Shown here: piece after piece, positions 16,872 through 27,073 of the stretch
Position numbering within the stretch: the first letter of the stretch is position 1
Layout of the letters: each line of letters starts with the position of its first letter
NCBI RefSeq assembly: GCF_007830545.1
Contig: NZ_VLLF01000001.1
Coordinates: 744,001 to 808,000 of the forward strand
Source: Roseibium hamelinense
Lineage (GTDB): Bacteria; Pseudomonadota; Alphaproteobacteria; Rhizobiales; Stappiaceae
DNA: 64,000 nucleotides
Direction of reading: 5' to 3'
The notes under the pieces: generated by a model
Seen by the model: only the letters and a program-made list of their open reading frames with translations
Databases searched by the model: none
Told to the model about the DNA's origin: nothing
Program-made: the position numbers and the translations under genes

Positions 16872-19800
16872 ATGCGGATCGAGCGGCGCTACACCAAAGA
16901 AGGGCAATCACCCTACGCCGACATTGAATTTCGGACAGCGACAAGCGAAATCCGGAACCCGGACGGTTCAATTGTGTTCCGCCTGGAAAACATTCAGGTG
17001 CCGGCCCAGTTCTCGCAAGTCGCCTCGGACATTTTGGCGCAAAAGTATTTCCGGAAAGCCGGTGTCCCCGCAAAGCTGAAGCCGGTCGAAGAAAATACCG
17101 TCCCGTCCTGGCTTTGGCGCCACGAAGCTGACGAGGAAGCCCTCGCCACATACCCCGAAGACGAGCGTTATGGTTCCGAGATCGACGGGCGGCAGGTGTT
17201 TGACCGCCTGGCCGGCACATGGACCTACTGGGGCTGGAAAGGCGGCTACTTCGACGGCGAAGCCGACGCCCAAGCCTTTTACGACGAACTGCGCTACATG
17301 CTCGCGACCCAGAAGGTTGCGCCAAACTCTCCGCAATGGTTCAACACCGGGCTGCACTGGGCCTACGGCATCGATGGCCCGAGCCAGGGCCACTACTATG
17401 TCGATTTCCAGACCGGAAAACTGACCAAGTCCGCCACCGCCTACGAGCATCCGCAGCCGCATGCCTGCTTCATCCAGTCGGTCCAGGACGATCTGGTCAA
17501 CGAAGGCGGTATCATGGACCTGTGGGTCCGCGAGGCGCGCCTGTTCAAATACGGCTCGGGCACCGGCTCGAACTTCTCCCGGGTTCGCGGCGAAGGCGAA
17601 AAACTGTCTGGCGGCGGCAAATCCTCCGGTTTGATGAGCTTCCTGAAAATCGGCGACCGGGCGGCCGGCGCGATCAAGTCCGGCGGCACGACCCGCCGCG
17701 CGGCCAAGATGGTTGTGGTCGATGTCGATCACCCGGACATCGAGGAATACATCAGCTGGAAGGTGAAAGAAGAGCAGAAGGTCGCCGCTCTCGTCACCGG
17801 ATCCAGGATCGGCCAGAAGCACCTGACCGCGATCATGCGCGCCTGTGTCAACTGCGAGGCGGATAACGGCGATTGCTTCGACCCGTCGAAAAACCCGGCC
17901 CTGAAGCGCGAAATCCGCGCGGCCAAGAAGATGATGGTGCCGGAAAACTACATCCAGCGGGTCATCCAGTTTGCCAAGCAGGGTTTCACCAAGATCGATT
18001 TCCCGACCTACAACACGGACTGGGATTCGGAAGCCTACCTGACCGTCGCGGGCCAGAACTCCAACAATTCCGTGCGGGTGACCGACGGTTTCTTGAACTC
18101 GGTGATCGAAGACGGCGCCTGGGATCTGAACGCGCGCCGCTCCAATGGCGTCGTCAAGACCGTGAAGGCCAAGGAACTTTGGGAGCAGATCGGTTATGCT
18201 GCCTGGGCGTCCGCCGATCCGGGTCTGCAGTACCACACCACCATCAACGACTGGCACACCTGCCTGGCCGATGGCGAGATCCGCGCGTCCAACCCATGTT
18301 CTGAATACATGTTCCTGGATGATACGGCCTGTAACCTGGCGTCCTTGAACCTGATGCAGTTCCGCAACGAGGACGGCTCTGTTGCCATCGACCATTTCGA
18401 ACATGCAACACGGCTCTGGACGGTCGTTCTGGAAATCTCGGTGCTGATGGCGCAGTTCCCGTCCAAAGAAATTGCCGAGCTGTCCTACAAGTTCCGCACC
18501 CTTGGTCTGGGCTACGCCAATATTGGCGGCCTGTTGATGACCTCCGGCATTCCGTATGACTCCGACGAAGGCCGCGCGATCTGTGGCGCCCTCACCGCTG
18601 TCATGACCGGTGTGTCCTACGCCACCTCCGCCGAAATGGCCGGCGAGCTCGGCTCCTTCCCGGGCTACAAGAAAAACGCCAAGCACATGCTGCGGGTGAT
18701 CCGCAACCACCGGCGGGCCGCCCATGGACAAGCGGATGGCTATGAAGGCCTGAACACCAACCCGGTTCCGCTGGATCATGCCTCCTGCCCGGAGCCGGTC
18801 CTGATCGACCGCGCCAAGAAGGCCTGGGACCGTGCGCTGGAGCTTGGCGAAAAGAACGGCTTCCGCAACGCCCAGTCCACCGTGATCGCGCCCACCGGCA
18901 CCATCGGCCTGGTGATGGATTGCGACACAACGGGCATCGAACCGGATTTTGCCCTGGTGAAGTTCAAGAAGCTGGCCGGCGGCGGCTACTTCAAGATCAT
19001 CAACCGCGCCGTTCCCGAAGCCCTGCGCAAGCTCGGTTATTCGGAAAGCCAGATTGCTGAAATCGAGGCCTATGCGGTCGGCCACGGGTCCATCGACCAG
19101 GCGCCGGGCATCAATCCGGGCAGCCTCAAGTCGAAGGGCTTCACCGACCAAAGCCTTGCCAAGCTGAAAGACGGCATGAAGTCGGCCTTCGACATCAAGT
19201 TCGTGTTTAACCGCTGGACGCTCGGCGACGAACAAATGAAGGCGCTTGGCGTTTCTGACGAGCAGCTGGAAGACCCGGAATTCGAGCTTCTGTCGTTCCT
19301 TGGCTTCTCCAAAGCCGACATCGAAGCCGCAAACACCCATGTGTGCGGGGCAATGACGCTCGAAGGCGCACCGTTCCTCAAGCAAGAGCACTACCCGGTG
19401 TTCGACTGTGCCAACCCGTGCGGGCGCATTGGCAAGCGCTTCTTGAGCGTTGAAAGCCACATCCGCATGATGGCGGCCGCCCAGCCGTTCATTTCCGGCG
19501 CGATCTCCAAAACGATCAACATGCCGAACGATGCAACGGTCGAGGATTGCATGGAAGCCTACATGCTGTCCTGGAAGCTCGCGCTCAAGGCCAACGCGCT
19601 GTACCGCGACGGGTCCAAGCTCAGCCAGCCGCTGAATGCCCAGCTTCTGTCGGACGATGACGAGGAAGCCGAAGACCTTGCCGAGGACATCGCCGCCCTG
19701 CCCCAGGCCGCCAAGGCCGAAGTGGTTGCCGAACGCATTGTCGAGCGGATTGTCGAACGCGTTGTGCGCCAGCAGGAAAAACTGCCGGCCCGGCGCAAGG

Positions 19801-20549
19801 GCTACACCCAGAAAGCCAAGATCGGCGGCCACACCGTGTTCTTGCGCACCGGCGAATATGATGACGGCCGTCTTGGCGAGATCTTCCTCGACATGAACAA
19901 GGAAGGGTCGGCTCTGCGGGCCTTCATCAACAACTTCGCCATCTCGGTTTCGCTCGGCCTGCAATATGGTGTCCCGCTCGAAGAATATGTCGATGCGTTC
20001 ACCTTCACCAAGTTCGAGCCGGCCGGCATGGTCCAAGGCAACGATGCGATCAAGAACGCGACCTCGATCCTCGACTATGTGTTCCGCGAGCTGGCGGTTT
20101 CCTATCTCGGCCGTCACGACCTTGCCCATGTCCCGCCAGAAGCCTTCTCCGGCACGCCGGTCAGCGCCGGTGCGGTGGAGACCATGGAAAAGGGCAGCCC
20201 GGGTGTCGTCTCCCACGGCCTGGTGCGCGGCCAGACCGAACGGTTCCGCCTGGTGTCCGGCAGCGAGCCGGCCGGTGAGATTACACAAGCGGTCAAGGCC
20301 GAGTTGACCAGCACGGTCGCCGGCCAGACAGCGGCCGTTGCAACCGCCTTTGCCCGGGGCAGCGAAGCCGTCGCAGCCGTGGAAGTAACCCCCGCCCCGC
20401 AGCCTGCAAGCGCGGCCCAGCAAATCGCACAGGCCCGCATGAAAGGCTATGAAGGCGAAAACTGCGCGGAGTGCGGCAACTTCACCATGGTCCGCAACGG
20501 CACCTGCCTGAAATGCGACACCTGCGGCTCAACAAGCGGCTGCAGCTAG
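16872..20549 (+). CDS. nrdJ: Class II (adenosylcobalamin-dependent) ribonucleoside-diphosphate reductase
   Basis: Converts ribonucleotides to deoxyribonucleotides using a B12-derived radical, so it works with or without oxygen. 1,225 residues, the length of the large alphaproteobacterial NrdJ. Landmarks: [10 protein letters not shown] near the N-terminus, PHACFIQSV, the active-site block [53 protein letters not shown], and a C-terminal redox tail with CAECGNF and [13 protein letters not shown] that re-reduces the active site. An insertion rich in E/R/V ([17 protein letters not shown]) links core and tail. I chose ATG 16872 because AAAGGGGA precedes it and similarity begins with MRIERRYT. Monocistronic, with NrdR-like boxes upstream. 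Confidence 0.97.
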   Translation: MRIERRYTKEGQSPYADIEFRTATSEIRNPDGSIVFRLENIQVPAQFSQVASDILAQKYFRKAGVPAKLKPVEENTVPSWLWRHEADEEALATYPEDERYGSEIDGRQVFDRLAGTWTYWGWKGGYFDGEADAQAFYDELRYMLATQKVAPNSPQWFNTGLHWAYGIDGPSQGHYYVDFQTGKLTKSATAYEHPQPHACFIQSVQDDLVNEGGIMDLWVREARLFKYGSGTGSNFSRVRGEGEKLSGGGKSSGLMSFLKIGDRAAGAIKSGGTTRRAAKMVVVDVDHPDIEEYISWKVKEEQKVAALVTGSRIGQKHLTAIMRACVNCEADNGDCFDPSKNPALKREIRAAKKMMVPENYIQRVIQFAKQGFTKIDFPTYNTDWDSEAYLTVAGQNSNNSVRVTDGFLNSVIEDGAWDLNARRSNGVVKTVKAKELWEQIGYAAWASADPGLQYHTTINDWHTCLADGEIRASNPCSEYMFLDDTACNLASLNLMQFRNEDGSVAIDHFEHATRLWTVVLEISVLMAQFPSKEIAELSYKFRTLGLGYANIGGLLMTSGIPYDSDEGRAICGALTAVMTGVSYATSAEMAGELGSFPGYKKNAKHMLRVIRNHRRAAHGQADGYEGLNTNPVPLDHASCPEPVLIDRAKKAWDRALELGEKNGFRNAQSTVIAPTGTIGLVMDCDTTGIEPDFALVKFKKLAGGGYFKIINRAVPEALRKLGYSESQIAEIEAYAVGHGSIDQAPGINPGSLKSKGFTDQSLAKLKDGMKSAFDIKFVFNRWTLGDEQMKALGVSDEQLEDPEFELLSFLGFSKADIEAANTHVCGAMTLEGAPFLKQEHYPVFDCANPCGRIGKRFLSVESHIRMMAAAQPFISGAISKTINMPNDATVEDCMEAYMLSWKLALKANALYRDGSKLSQPLNAQLLSDDDEEAEDLAEDIAALPQAAKAEVVAERIVERIVERVVRQQEKLPARRKGYTQKAKIGGHTVFLRTGEYDDGRLGEIFLDMNKEGSALRAFINNFAISVSLGLQYGVPLEEYVDAFTFTKFEPAGMVQGNDAIKNATSILDYVFRELAVSYLGRHDLAHVPPEAFSGTPVSAGAVETMEKGSPGVVSHGLVRGQTERFRLVSGSEPAGEITQAVKAELTSTVAGQTAAVATAFARGSEAVAAVEVTPAPQPASAAQQIAQARMKGYEGENCAECGNFTMVRNGTCLKCDTCGSTSGCS

Positions 20550-20996
20550 GAAGACGTTTTTGTTTGGTGAGAGGACCAAAGTTTTGTTCATAGCACCCAA
20601 TGTTTTGTACCAACCCGAGGGAATTCCTTGGGTTGGTGTCGAATGGCAGATGGGTGAAATACGACAACTGCGGTACTGTGCGACGCCGGCGAAGGACAAG
20701 GCTAATTCAGTTCGTGCCCCGAATCGCATAGGACGGCCAAATCAGGTCAATAAGCGGCTCAAACGGACCTGAAACAAGTAGACCCGCCCATCGGAGATGA
20801 TCGGGCGGGTTGTACTTACGCAAGATTGATGATGTCAGTTCAGGTGCCGAAAACGGAAAGAGCTATTTTCGATATCAATTGGAAGAAAGTTGCCAATCGA
20901 ATACCAGCATCAAAACTGCGGACGACGACAACAGCCCCAGGACGCAACATTAAGAAATACGCTACAAGGGTAGATATAAAATAAGATATACCTCCC
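20550..20996. other. Low-GC gap between nrdJ and the insertion sequence
   Basis: About 450 bases with visibly lower GC than nrdJ. It contains a terminator-like hairpin (20782-20810) and a 48-codon reading frame from 20829 to 20975 that lacks a ribosome site and any recognisable similarity. I do not call a gene here. It is probably the junction between core chromosome and the accessory segment. Confidence 0.5.
20782..20810 (+). terminator. Possible nrdJ terminator hairpin
   Basis: Arms ACCCGCCC (20782-20789) and GGGCGGGT (20803-20810) form a strong stem. Only a poor T-run follows (TGTACTT) and the hairpin is over 200 bases past nrdJ, so termination efficiency is uncertain. Confidence 0.45.
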
Positions 20997-21467
20997 TCAC
21001 TCCAACCCCCGAAATTTCTGGTGAGTTACGACCCTGAAGTTGTCTGACACTTTGCTTCGGAATGTTTTCCATTCAGTTGGGATGGTTTCGCGAAAGAATT
21101 TGAGGATCGCATTTGCGAACAGCTTTTGCGTTGGGTAGTGCCGATTGTGGGTCACGAACTGGTGCATGACCGCCCATAATCGCTCAATGGGGTTCAGGTG
21201 CGGGCAATAGGGCGGCAGCTGGATCAGATGGATACGGCACTCCGGTCTGGCCAGGAACGCTCTGACATCCGGCCCTTTGTGGTAAGCGGCGTTGTCCCAG
21301 ATCACATGGATGAGGCGCTTGTCCGGGTTGCGCGCTTCGATCTTGGCGAGAAGCTGCGTAGCGCTGCCCCCGTCGACGGTGGTTGGCTCGACAAAGGGTG
21401 CATCGAAGGTCTCAAGGTTGAGCGCGCCATGGATGTTCACGCGCCCGCGCCCTGAGGTGGTTGTCAC
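20997..21467 (-). CDS. IS630 transposase, C-terminal frame (DDE domain)
   Basis: This frame encodes the catalytic DDE superfamily half. It shows the family block SGRGRVNIHGALNLETFDAP, the second catalytic Asp in HVIWDNAAYHKG and the final Glu in HLNPIERLWAVMHQ. In-frame residues before the nominal start (NGWVKAGSNPAV) continue the family similarity, so this is not an independent gene. It is reached from the upstream frame by a -1 shift or is separated from it by a frameshift mutation. Confidence 0.85.
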   Translation of the reverse strand: MTTTSGRGRVNIHGALNLETFDAPFVEPTTVDGGSATQLLAKIEARNPDKRLIHVIWDNAAYHKGPDVRAFLARPECRIHLIQLPPYCPHLNPIERLWAVMHQFVTHNRHYPTQKLFANAILKFFRETIPTEWKTFRSKVSDNFRVVTHQKFRGLE

Positions 21468-22063
21468 GGCGGGGTTTGAGCCTGCCTTGACCCAGCCATT
21501 GCGGGCTTGGTCTCATATTCGGGATGCACAGCGTCGGCGAAATACACGGCTTCGTCGGCACCTAACTCGTTCAGTAAACGCTCGTACAGGGCGATGAATT
21601 CGGCCTGCTTTTCGGCTGGAGCAACGCGTGGAAGACCTTTAGGCTTGCGATATTCGAACCCCAAACGGGCCAAAAGCTTGAGGCAGCCGGAATGCGAATA
21701 GTCCAAGCCGAATTCCTTCAGAATATGGGCTCTGATCGGTGCAGTTGAGCGGCAGAAGCGCCCCTCTAGCCAGTCGCATAGTTCGCCCTCTTGGGTGACC
21801 GAAAGGCGGGACTGGCCGCCCTTCCAGCCATCAACACAAAGCGCATCCCAGCCACCCTCACGGTAGGTCTTGTACCAGCCACGGACCGTGTCGTCGTCTA
21901 GATAGAGAAACTTCGCGATCTGAACGCAACTCTCACCATCATCCAGCAACAGGATCGCATTGGCCCGACGCGCAACACCATGATCCTCGCGCTGGCTGCG
22001 CACACAAACCTCAAGATCAAGACGCTCTGAAGCGGACAGAAAACCGGGGAGAATCATGCACAT
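21464..22063 (-). CDS. IS630 transposase, N-terminal frame
   Basis: This frame carries the DNA-binding half: a helix-turn-helix region (CVQIAKFLYLDDDTVRGWYK), the second winged-helix area (WLEGRFCRSTAPIRAHILKEF) and the first catalytic Asp in YFADAVHPEYETKPA. After TKPA the family would continue with (Y/N)GWVK, which is in the -1 frame here; instead this frame runs to a stop after 13 more residues. The switch point is near 21505-21510, around GCAATGG. No classic slippery heptamer is visible, so programmed frameshifting and inactivation are both open. Start could be the first or third codon (MCM). Confidence 0.82.
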   Translation of the reverse strand: MCMILPGFLSASERLDLEVCVRSQREDHGVARRANAILLLDDGESCVQIAKFLYLDDDTVRGWYKTYREGGWDALCVDGWKGGQSRLSVTQEGELCDWLEGRFCRSTAPIRAHILKEFGLDYSHSGCLKLLARLGFEYRKPKGLPRVAPAEKQAEFIALYERLLNELGADEAVYFADAVHPEYETKPAMAGSRQAQTPP

Positions 22064-22134
22064 ACTTGAATCGACATAAACTGCGCCGTCAACCCGTTAA
22101 ATCTCGGATCTTCCGTGACTCCGAGTATAGTATA

Positions 22135-23076
22135 ATGAGCGAGGAAACCGAAACCGCGAAGCCGTATCGCATCCTCAGCCTCGATGGTGGCGGTGCTAAG
22201 GGCTTCTATACCCTTGGTGTACTAGCCGAGATTGAGGGTCTTATCGGCTGCCGTCTCTGCGAAAAGTTTGACTTAGTTTTCGGGACCAGTACCGGTTCAA
22301 TCATCGGATCGATGATAGCTCTTGGCAAAACCGTTGATGAAATCCACACGCTCTACAAAGAATACGTCCCTGAGATCATGCGGCTCAAGAAGCCTGCGAA
22401 GAAGTCAGCAAAGTTGGAAGAACTTGCTGCCGAGATTTTTCAGAACGCAAAATTCGACGAAGTGAAGACCGCCCTCGGTGTCGTTACGACAAAATGGGTC
22501 ATAGAGCGACCAATGATCTTTAAAGGTAGCATTGAACAAGCTCATGGACGGAAAGGTACCTTTGTGCCGGGGTTTGGGGTCAAAATCGGGGATGCAGTCC
22601 AGGCATCATGCTCCGCTTTCCCATTCTTTGAACCAAAGACGGTAACCACCGCCGCAGGCGATGAGGTTAAGTTGGTAGACGGGGGCTATTGCGCCAACAA
22701 TCCCACACTTTACGCGATTGCCGACGCTTTTCAGGCACTCAACATCGCGTACAAAGACATGCGGGTGGTCAGCGTCGGCGTGGGAATCTATCCGAGCCCG
22801 CAACCGTCGATATTCAGCAAGATGTACTGGGCGGAGTATCTCCAAAGCGTACAACTCCTCCAGAAAACGCTTGAGATCAACACGCAGTCTATGGACCAGC
22901 TACGCGCGATCCTCTTCACGGATGTGCCCACCGTCCGCGTCAACGACACATTCGAGCAGCCGGAAATGGCAACCGACCTGTTCGAGCATGATTTCCAGAA
23001 GCTCAATATCCTCCGACAGCGTGGGCGGGAAGGCTTTGCCAACAACGAAACCACATTGAAAGATTTTCTTCTTTAA
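22135..23076 (+). CDS. capV: Patatin-like phospholipase, CapV-type CBASS effector
   Basis: A cytoplasmic lipid acyl hydrolase that, in CBASS anti-phage systems, is switched on by a cyclic nucleotide and degrades the cell's membrane phospholipids. From ATG 22135 it has 313 residues: oxyanion loop SLDGGGAKGFYTLG (16-28), nucleophile elbow GTSTG with S52, and catalytic D183 in VDGGYCANNPT, followed by a ~125-residue C-terminal region. No signal peptide or membrane helix. An in-frame ATG at 22066 would add 23 residues that overlap the IS edge and look unconserved. The cyclase gene follows after 11 bases. Patatins also occur outside CBASS; the adjacent CD-NTase makes this reading strong. Confidence 0.85.
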   Translation: MSEETETAKPYRILSLDGGGAKGFYTLGVLAEIEGLIGCRLCEKFDLVFGTSTGSIIGSMIALGKTVDEIHTLYKEYVPEIMRLKKPAKKSAKLEELAAEIFQNAKFDEVKTALGVVTTKWVIERPMIFKGSIEQAHGRKGTFVPGFGVKIGDAVQASCSAFPFFEPKTVTTAAGDEVKLVDGGYCANNPTLYAIADAFQALNIAYKDMRVVSVGVGIYPSPQPSIFSKMYWAEYLQSVQLLQKTLEINTQSMDQLRAILFTDVPTVRVNDTFEQPEMATDLFEHDFQKLNILRQRGREGFANNETTLKDFLL

Positions 23077-23087
23077 GAGACACAAGA

Positions 23088-23981
23088 ATGGCAGTCGGTG
23101 AAGCACAACTTGAAACATGGTCGTCCCAAGGCAGCATTCAACAGTCGGCCTCCACTTACAGAACGATCAGTGATGTCCTGAACGATGCCGATTCTTCATA
23201 TCACCTGAAGGAATTCGATACATTCCTACAGGGCTCTTACGGTAACAACACGAACGTATGGGCCGATAGCGACGTGGATATCGTAATTCGGCTCAGCTCG
23301 ATCTTCTATTCCGACACCAGCGACCTTACGCAGGCGGAAAAGGCGAACTATGATCGCATGCGGTCAGCTGCCGAATACACACTGCCCAAATTTTCTGAAG
23401 AAGTTACCGCTTGGCTGATTAAGAATTTCGGCAATGGCGTAGATGGAAGTGGCAAAGCCATCTACGTGCCCGGAAATGGTAACCGCCGCGATGCCGACAT
23501 TCTGGCCTGTGCAGAACATCGCCATTACACTAGCTACCTCGCGAACGGCAAGCCTTCCTATCTGGAAGGCATTGTATTTTGGAAGAAAGACGGCACAAAA
23601 ATCGTCAACTACCCTAAGCAGCATTCGACCAACTGTACGAACAAACACCAAAACACCAGTAAATATTTCAAGCCGACCGTCCGAATCTTTAAAAACATTC
23701 GGAACCGAATGGTGAATGAAGGCCGCTTGCAAGATGGAGTCGCTCCCTCATATTTTTTGGAAGGCATGCTCTGGAATGTCCCGAACAACTTTTTTGGGAC
23801 CAGCTACCAGGAAACTGTCATAAAATGCTTCAATCACATTTATGACATGCCGGATAAGAGCGATCTGAGGTGCGCCAACGGCATCCATTACCTACTTCGC
23901 AACGGGCATCCGGTGTGCTGGGAACCGAACAACCAAGCAATTTTTATGGAAGCATTCAAAGACTTTTGGAACGACTTCTGA
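23088..23981 (+). CDS. CD-NTase (cGAS/DncV-like nucleotidyltransferase) of a type I CBASS
   Basis: A SMODS-type nucleotidyltransferase that should make a cyclic di- or trinucleotide alarm signal upon phage infection and so activate the neighbouring phospholipase. 297 residues. The nucleotidyltransferase signature is complete: G49-S50 in FLQGSYGNNTNV, metal-binding D62 and D64 in SDVDIVI, and the third carboxylate D137 in NRRDADILACAEHRHY. Further conserved features include KPTVRIFKNIRN and the C-terminal helical half. It differs clearly from V. cholerae DncV, so clade and product (which bases) cannot be named. No Cap2/Cap3 (E1/E2, JAB) or HORMA/TRIP13 genes follow, which fits the minimal type I layout. 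GC is lower than flanking genes. Confidence 0.85.
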   Translation: MAVGEAQLETWSSQGSIQQSASTYRTISDVLNDADSSYHLKEFDTFLQGSYGNNTNVWADSDVDIVIRLSSIFYSDTSDLTQAEKANYDRMRSAAEYTLPKFSEEVTAWLIKNFGNGVDGSGKAIYVPGNGNRRDADILACAEHRHYTSYLANGKPSYLEGIVFWKKDGTKIVNYPKQHSTNCTNKHQNTSKYFKPTVRIFKNIRNRMVNEGRLQDGVAPSYFLEGMLWNVPNNFFGTSYQETVIKCFNHIYDMPDKSDLRCANGIHYLLRNGHPVCWEPNNQAIFMEAFKDFWNDF

Positions 23982-24652
23982 AATGCATCGCAAGTTCTGT
24001 TTTAAAGACCCGAAGACACTGACGAGCAGCTGACTTAAGCGCCACCTGCCCGGATTCGCATAACGTGCCATATGAAATTTTGCCGACTGGGACGCGTTGA
24101 TCTTATCTAAATAGCCTTTGTTGACCTCTGCGGCGGCAATGGCCCATCCGGCAAATATTTTCCAACATTCAAATTACTTCTCACCTCTAAACTGCTCCTG
24201 ATCAGCTGGGGCCCGCTGTTCCCACTTGAAGCCTCATGCCTTTTTTGGGCTACGGTGCGCACTGCATGCTTTCATGTACCCAAAAGGCCTTCTGACAGGC
24301 GTCATTGCACAGCGTGTGCGACGCATGGGGCAAGCTGCCGCGGACGGACAAGGCCGGCCTCGTGCCCAGGCGATAAGCCGCGGCCGCAGGGAGGCAACTC
24401 ACCCGGTCATATGGCCAGCTTGCCGTCTTGTTCGGTCCGACCCGCTTTGCCGGCCGGCCAGATCACAGGGCTGGATCACTGGGCTGGATCACTGTCTTGT
24501 CACAACCGGGCCCGTGATCAGCAACCTTAAAGTCTGATACTTTTGTCAAACCCGCCAATTCATTAGAGTTTTGTTCACGTGATAAACTTACCTTACGTCT
24601 AGTTCAAACCTATGCACGGCTTGTGCGGACGCGGTAAGGGGCTTTTTCTGCG
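23982..24652. other. Gene-poor right flank of the CBASS insertion
   Basis: About 670 bases with no supportable gene. A 103-codon frame at 24226-24537 has Arg/Pro-rich, low-quality translation and no ribosome site. The right part should hold the chemoreceptor promoter, but no convincing core was found. A short tandem repeat is listed separately. Confidence 0.5.
24468..24493. repeat. 13-base tandem duplication
   Basis: GGGCTGGATCACT occurs twice head to tail (24468-24480 and 24481-24493). It lies in the right flank of the accessory segment, possibly a slippage product or an insertion scar. Confidence 0.7.
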
Positions 24653-27073
24653 ATGCGTTTGTCTAAAAAAATACCGGCTTTGGTGGTCGGCGCTGCAGCT
24701 GTTGTTGGGATCGGCATCGGGATCTCAAGTTATCTGACCTCCGTCCAAAGCGTTGAAGGCCTGACTCAGGAACGCTTGAGAGCGGCGGCGGAGACCGGCA
24801 AGCAGGAGACACTGGCATATCTTCAGGCGATCGAACGCGAATTGGTGCTCACCGCCGGTAACCCGGGCACGATTGCTGCAGTCAAGGAATTCGCCAATAT
24901 CTGGGAATTCTGGGAAACCTCCGGCGGCACGCCTGAGACCACACTTCAAGCCGCCTACATCACCGACAACCCGCATCCGACGGGCGAAAAACATCTTTTG
25001 GACAGGGGCGACACCGGGTCGGCCTACGACGATGCGCATGCCAAATACCACCCCTGGTTCCGGGCGCTGCAGCAGGATCAGGGCTACTATGACGTTTTCC
25101 TGTTCGACACCAAAGGCAACCTTGTCTATTCGGTGTTCAAGGAGCTTGACTACGCCACCAATTTCACATCGGGTGGCGGAGAATGGGCCGCCTCGGACCT
25201 CGGCGAGGTTTTTCGCAAGGCCATGGCCATTACGTCACGGGACACGGTCGCCTTCGAAGACTTTGCGCCATATGGGCCAAGTTATGACGCACCGGCCAGC
25301 TTCATGGCGCATCCGGTGCGCAGCGACGGCGAAACCATCGGCGTGCTAGCGTTTCAGATGCCGATCGACAAAATCAACGACTTGATGCGGCAAAGCCAGG
25401 GACTTGGCACCACGGGCGAGCTTTTGCTGGTCGGCGAAGATCGGTTTCTGCGCAACGATTCGGAAGCCACCGCAGACCAAAACGACATTCTGGCGACGAA
25501 ACTGGACAGTCCGGTGATTGACCAGGCCTTTGCCGAAGGCGAGGCTTTTGGATACGGCACGCTTCACCGCAGTGAGCAATTGGATGTCGAGGCGATCAGC
25601 CTTGACTATCAGGGGAGCAAGTTCGCAATCGTTGCGCTTCAGGCCTACAACGAGGCCATCGCGCCGGTTGTTGCCATGCGCAACCAGATGCTTGCGATCG
25701 GTGCTGTCCTTCTGGGGGTGGCCGCTGGGGTCGGCCTGCTGGCGGCCCGCACCATCTCGCGGCAAATCAACAAGGTTGTTGTTGCCATGAACAGCCTGGC
25801 CGGCGGCGACATCAATGTTGAGGTCGAGGAAAATGGTCAGAACGATGAAATCGGCGACATGTACAAGGCTCTTGCAGTCTTCAAGGACAATGCGGTCCAA
25901 CGCGTCGAACTGGAAAGCCATGCCCGCAGCGAACGGGACAGGGAGCGCCAACGCCAGACCCTTTTGGAAAATCTGATCAACGACTTCAAGGCCATTATGA
26001 GCGACCGGCTGGCAACCGTCGGTGAACAGATGGACCGCATGCGTTCTGCCGCGCAAACGCTGGAAGAGCTTGCCACCAACGCGAAGTCCGAATCAGATCA
26101 AGCCGGCAATGCGTCCGACAACGCTTCAGAAAACGTTGCCGCGGTTGCCGCGGCGACGGAGGAAATGACCGCAACCGTTCAGGAAATCGCCAGCCAGACA
26201 GAGGCCACAAGCAGGATCGTTCTGGAAACCGTGGAAGCTGCCGAGGCGACCAACCAGAATGTCCGCAATCTGTCGGAAGCCGCCGATCATATCGGCAGCG
26301 TGGTCAACCTGATCCGCGATATTGCAGCGCAAACCAATCTGCTTGCCCTCAACGCCACCATCGAGGCGGCCCGGGCCGGTGAAGCGGGTCGGGGCTTTGC
26401 GGTGGTCGCCTCCGAAGTCAAGGAACTGGCCGAGCAAACCTCGAAAGCCACCGACGAGATTTCAGGCCGGATTTCCGGCATTCAGAACTCGGTCCGCGAT
26501 GCGGCTGGCGCAATCGAACATATCAGCGCCAAAGTGTCCGAGGTTCAGGACCTGACCAGCTCCGTTGCAGGCGCAATCGAGGAACAACGCTCCGCGAACC
26601 AGGAAATTGCCCGTTCGGCGCGTTCAGCCAGCGACAGCACCGGCGCTGCGGCCTCCAGCATGGCCAGCGTGTCCGGTGCCGTCTTGCAGACGTCAGACGA
26701 GGCCGCCGCCGTGAACAACGCATCCGAGCTCGTCTCAACCGCCAGTGCCAACCTGGCCGAAGAGGTCGAGAAATTCCTGCAGGGCGTGACCAAAGATGTT
26801 GAAGACCGGCGCCGCGCAAGCCGCAAGAGCTTCAGTGAAGATGTGACCCTTACGTTGAAAAATGGCCGGCGCAAGCTGGTTCAGCTGCTCGACCTCAGCA
26901 CCACAGGCGCGCAGCTGTTTGACGTGACCGACCTGGAGATCGGCGAAGAGGTCATGCTTTCGTTCCTCGATGGAAGCGAGGTCCGGGCCAAGGTCGTCCG
27001 CCAAACCGGCTCCGGTTGCGGTGTCGAATTCGCCGAACCGGTGACCTCCAGCTGGTTCAACCGCGCAGCCTAA
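24653..27073 (+). CDS. Methyl-accepting chemotaxis protein with C-terminal PilZ domain
   Basis: An inner-membrane chemoreceptor of 806 residues. Order: TM1 (about 7-29); a large periplasmic sensor (30-340) of probable Cache type ([26 protein letters not shown]); TM2 (about 345-365, [18 protein letters not shown]); HAMP (365-420); the coiled-coil signalling domain with the conserved tip [20 protein letters not shown]; then a PilZ domain (about 718-803) with both c-di-GMP signatures, RRRASR and D-L-S-T-T-G. PilZ-tipped receptors are known from Azospirillum Tlp1, where c-di-GMP tunes aerotaxis. No CheB/CheR pentapeptide tether is seen at the end. The ATG at 24653 follows GGTAAGGGG. It stands alone. 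Confidence 0.93.
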   Translation: MRLSKKIPALVVGAAAVVGIGIGISSYLTSVQSVEGLTQERLRAAAETGKQETLAYLQAIERELVLTAGNPGTIAAVKEFANIWEFWETSGGTPETTLQAAYITDNPHPTGEKHLLDRGDTGSAYDDAHAKYHPWFRALQQDQGYYDVFLFDTKGNLVYSVFKELDYATNFTSGGGEWAASDLGEVFRKAMAITSRDTVAFEDFAPYGPSYDAPASFMAHPVRSDGETIGVLAFQMPIDKINDLMRQSQGLGTTGELLLVGEDRFLRNDSEATADQNDILATKLDSPVIDQAFAEGEAFGYGTLHRSEQLDVEAISLDYQGSKFAIVALQAYNEAIAPVVAMRNQMLAIGAVLLGVAAGVGLLAARTISRQINKVVVAMNSLAGGDINVEVEENGQNDEIGDMYKALAVFKDNAVQRVELESHARSERDRERQRQTLLENLINDFKAIMSDRLATVGEQMDRMRSAAQTLEELATNAKSESDQAGNASDNASENVAAVAAATEEMTATVQEIASQTEATSRIVLETVEAAEATNQNVRNLSEAADHIGSVVNLIRDIAAQTNLLALNATIEAARAGEAGRGFAVVASEVKELAEQTSKATDEISGRISGIQNSVRDAAGAIEHISAKVSEVQDLTSSVAGAIEEQRSANQEIARSARSASDSTGAAASSMASVSGAVLQTSDEAAAVNNASELVSTASANLAEEVEKFLQGVTKDVEDRRRASRKSFSEDVTLTLKNGRRKLVQLLDLSTTGAQLFDVTDLEIGEEVMLSFLDGSEVRAKVVRQTGSGCGVEFAEPVTSSWFNRAA

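Larger units (their letters stand above)
20997..22063 (-). mobile_element. IS630-family insertion sequence (transposase coding extent)
   Basis: Two overlapping minus-strand frames together make a full IS630/Tc1-mariner-type transposase. The element's outer ends could not be fixed: no convincing terminal inverted repeat was seen by eye. IS630 elements insert at TA, and TATA sequences occur on both sides (about 20988 and 22126). The right end must lie between the transposase start (22063) and the capV start (22135), so the insertion is immediately upstream of the defence genes. Confidence 0.85.

Noticed and set aside
16968..20423. 1,151-codon open frame on the minus strand antisense to nrdJ
   Set aside because: It mirrors the codon bias of nrdJ, has no recognisable domain and no ribosome site; a typical GC-rich shadow frame.
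20560..20772. 70-codon frame after nrdJ
   Set aside because: TTG start without ribosome site and no similarity seen.
20829..20975. 48-codon frame between nrdJ and the IS
   Set aside because: No ribosome site or recognisable motif; kept only in the gap description.
20960..22135. Terminal inverted repeats of the IS630 element
   Set aside because: Only weak, gapped similarity between left and right ends was found; boundaries left open.
24226..24537. 103-codon frame in the CBASS right flank
   Set aside because: Arg/Pro-rich translation, no ribosome site, and it includes the 13-base tandem duplication; not supported as a gene.
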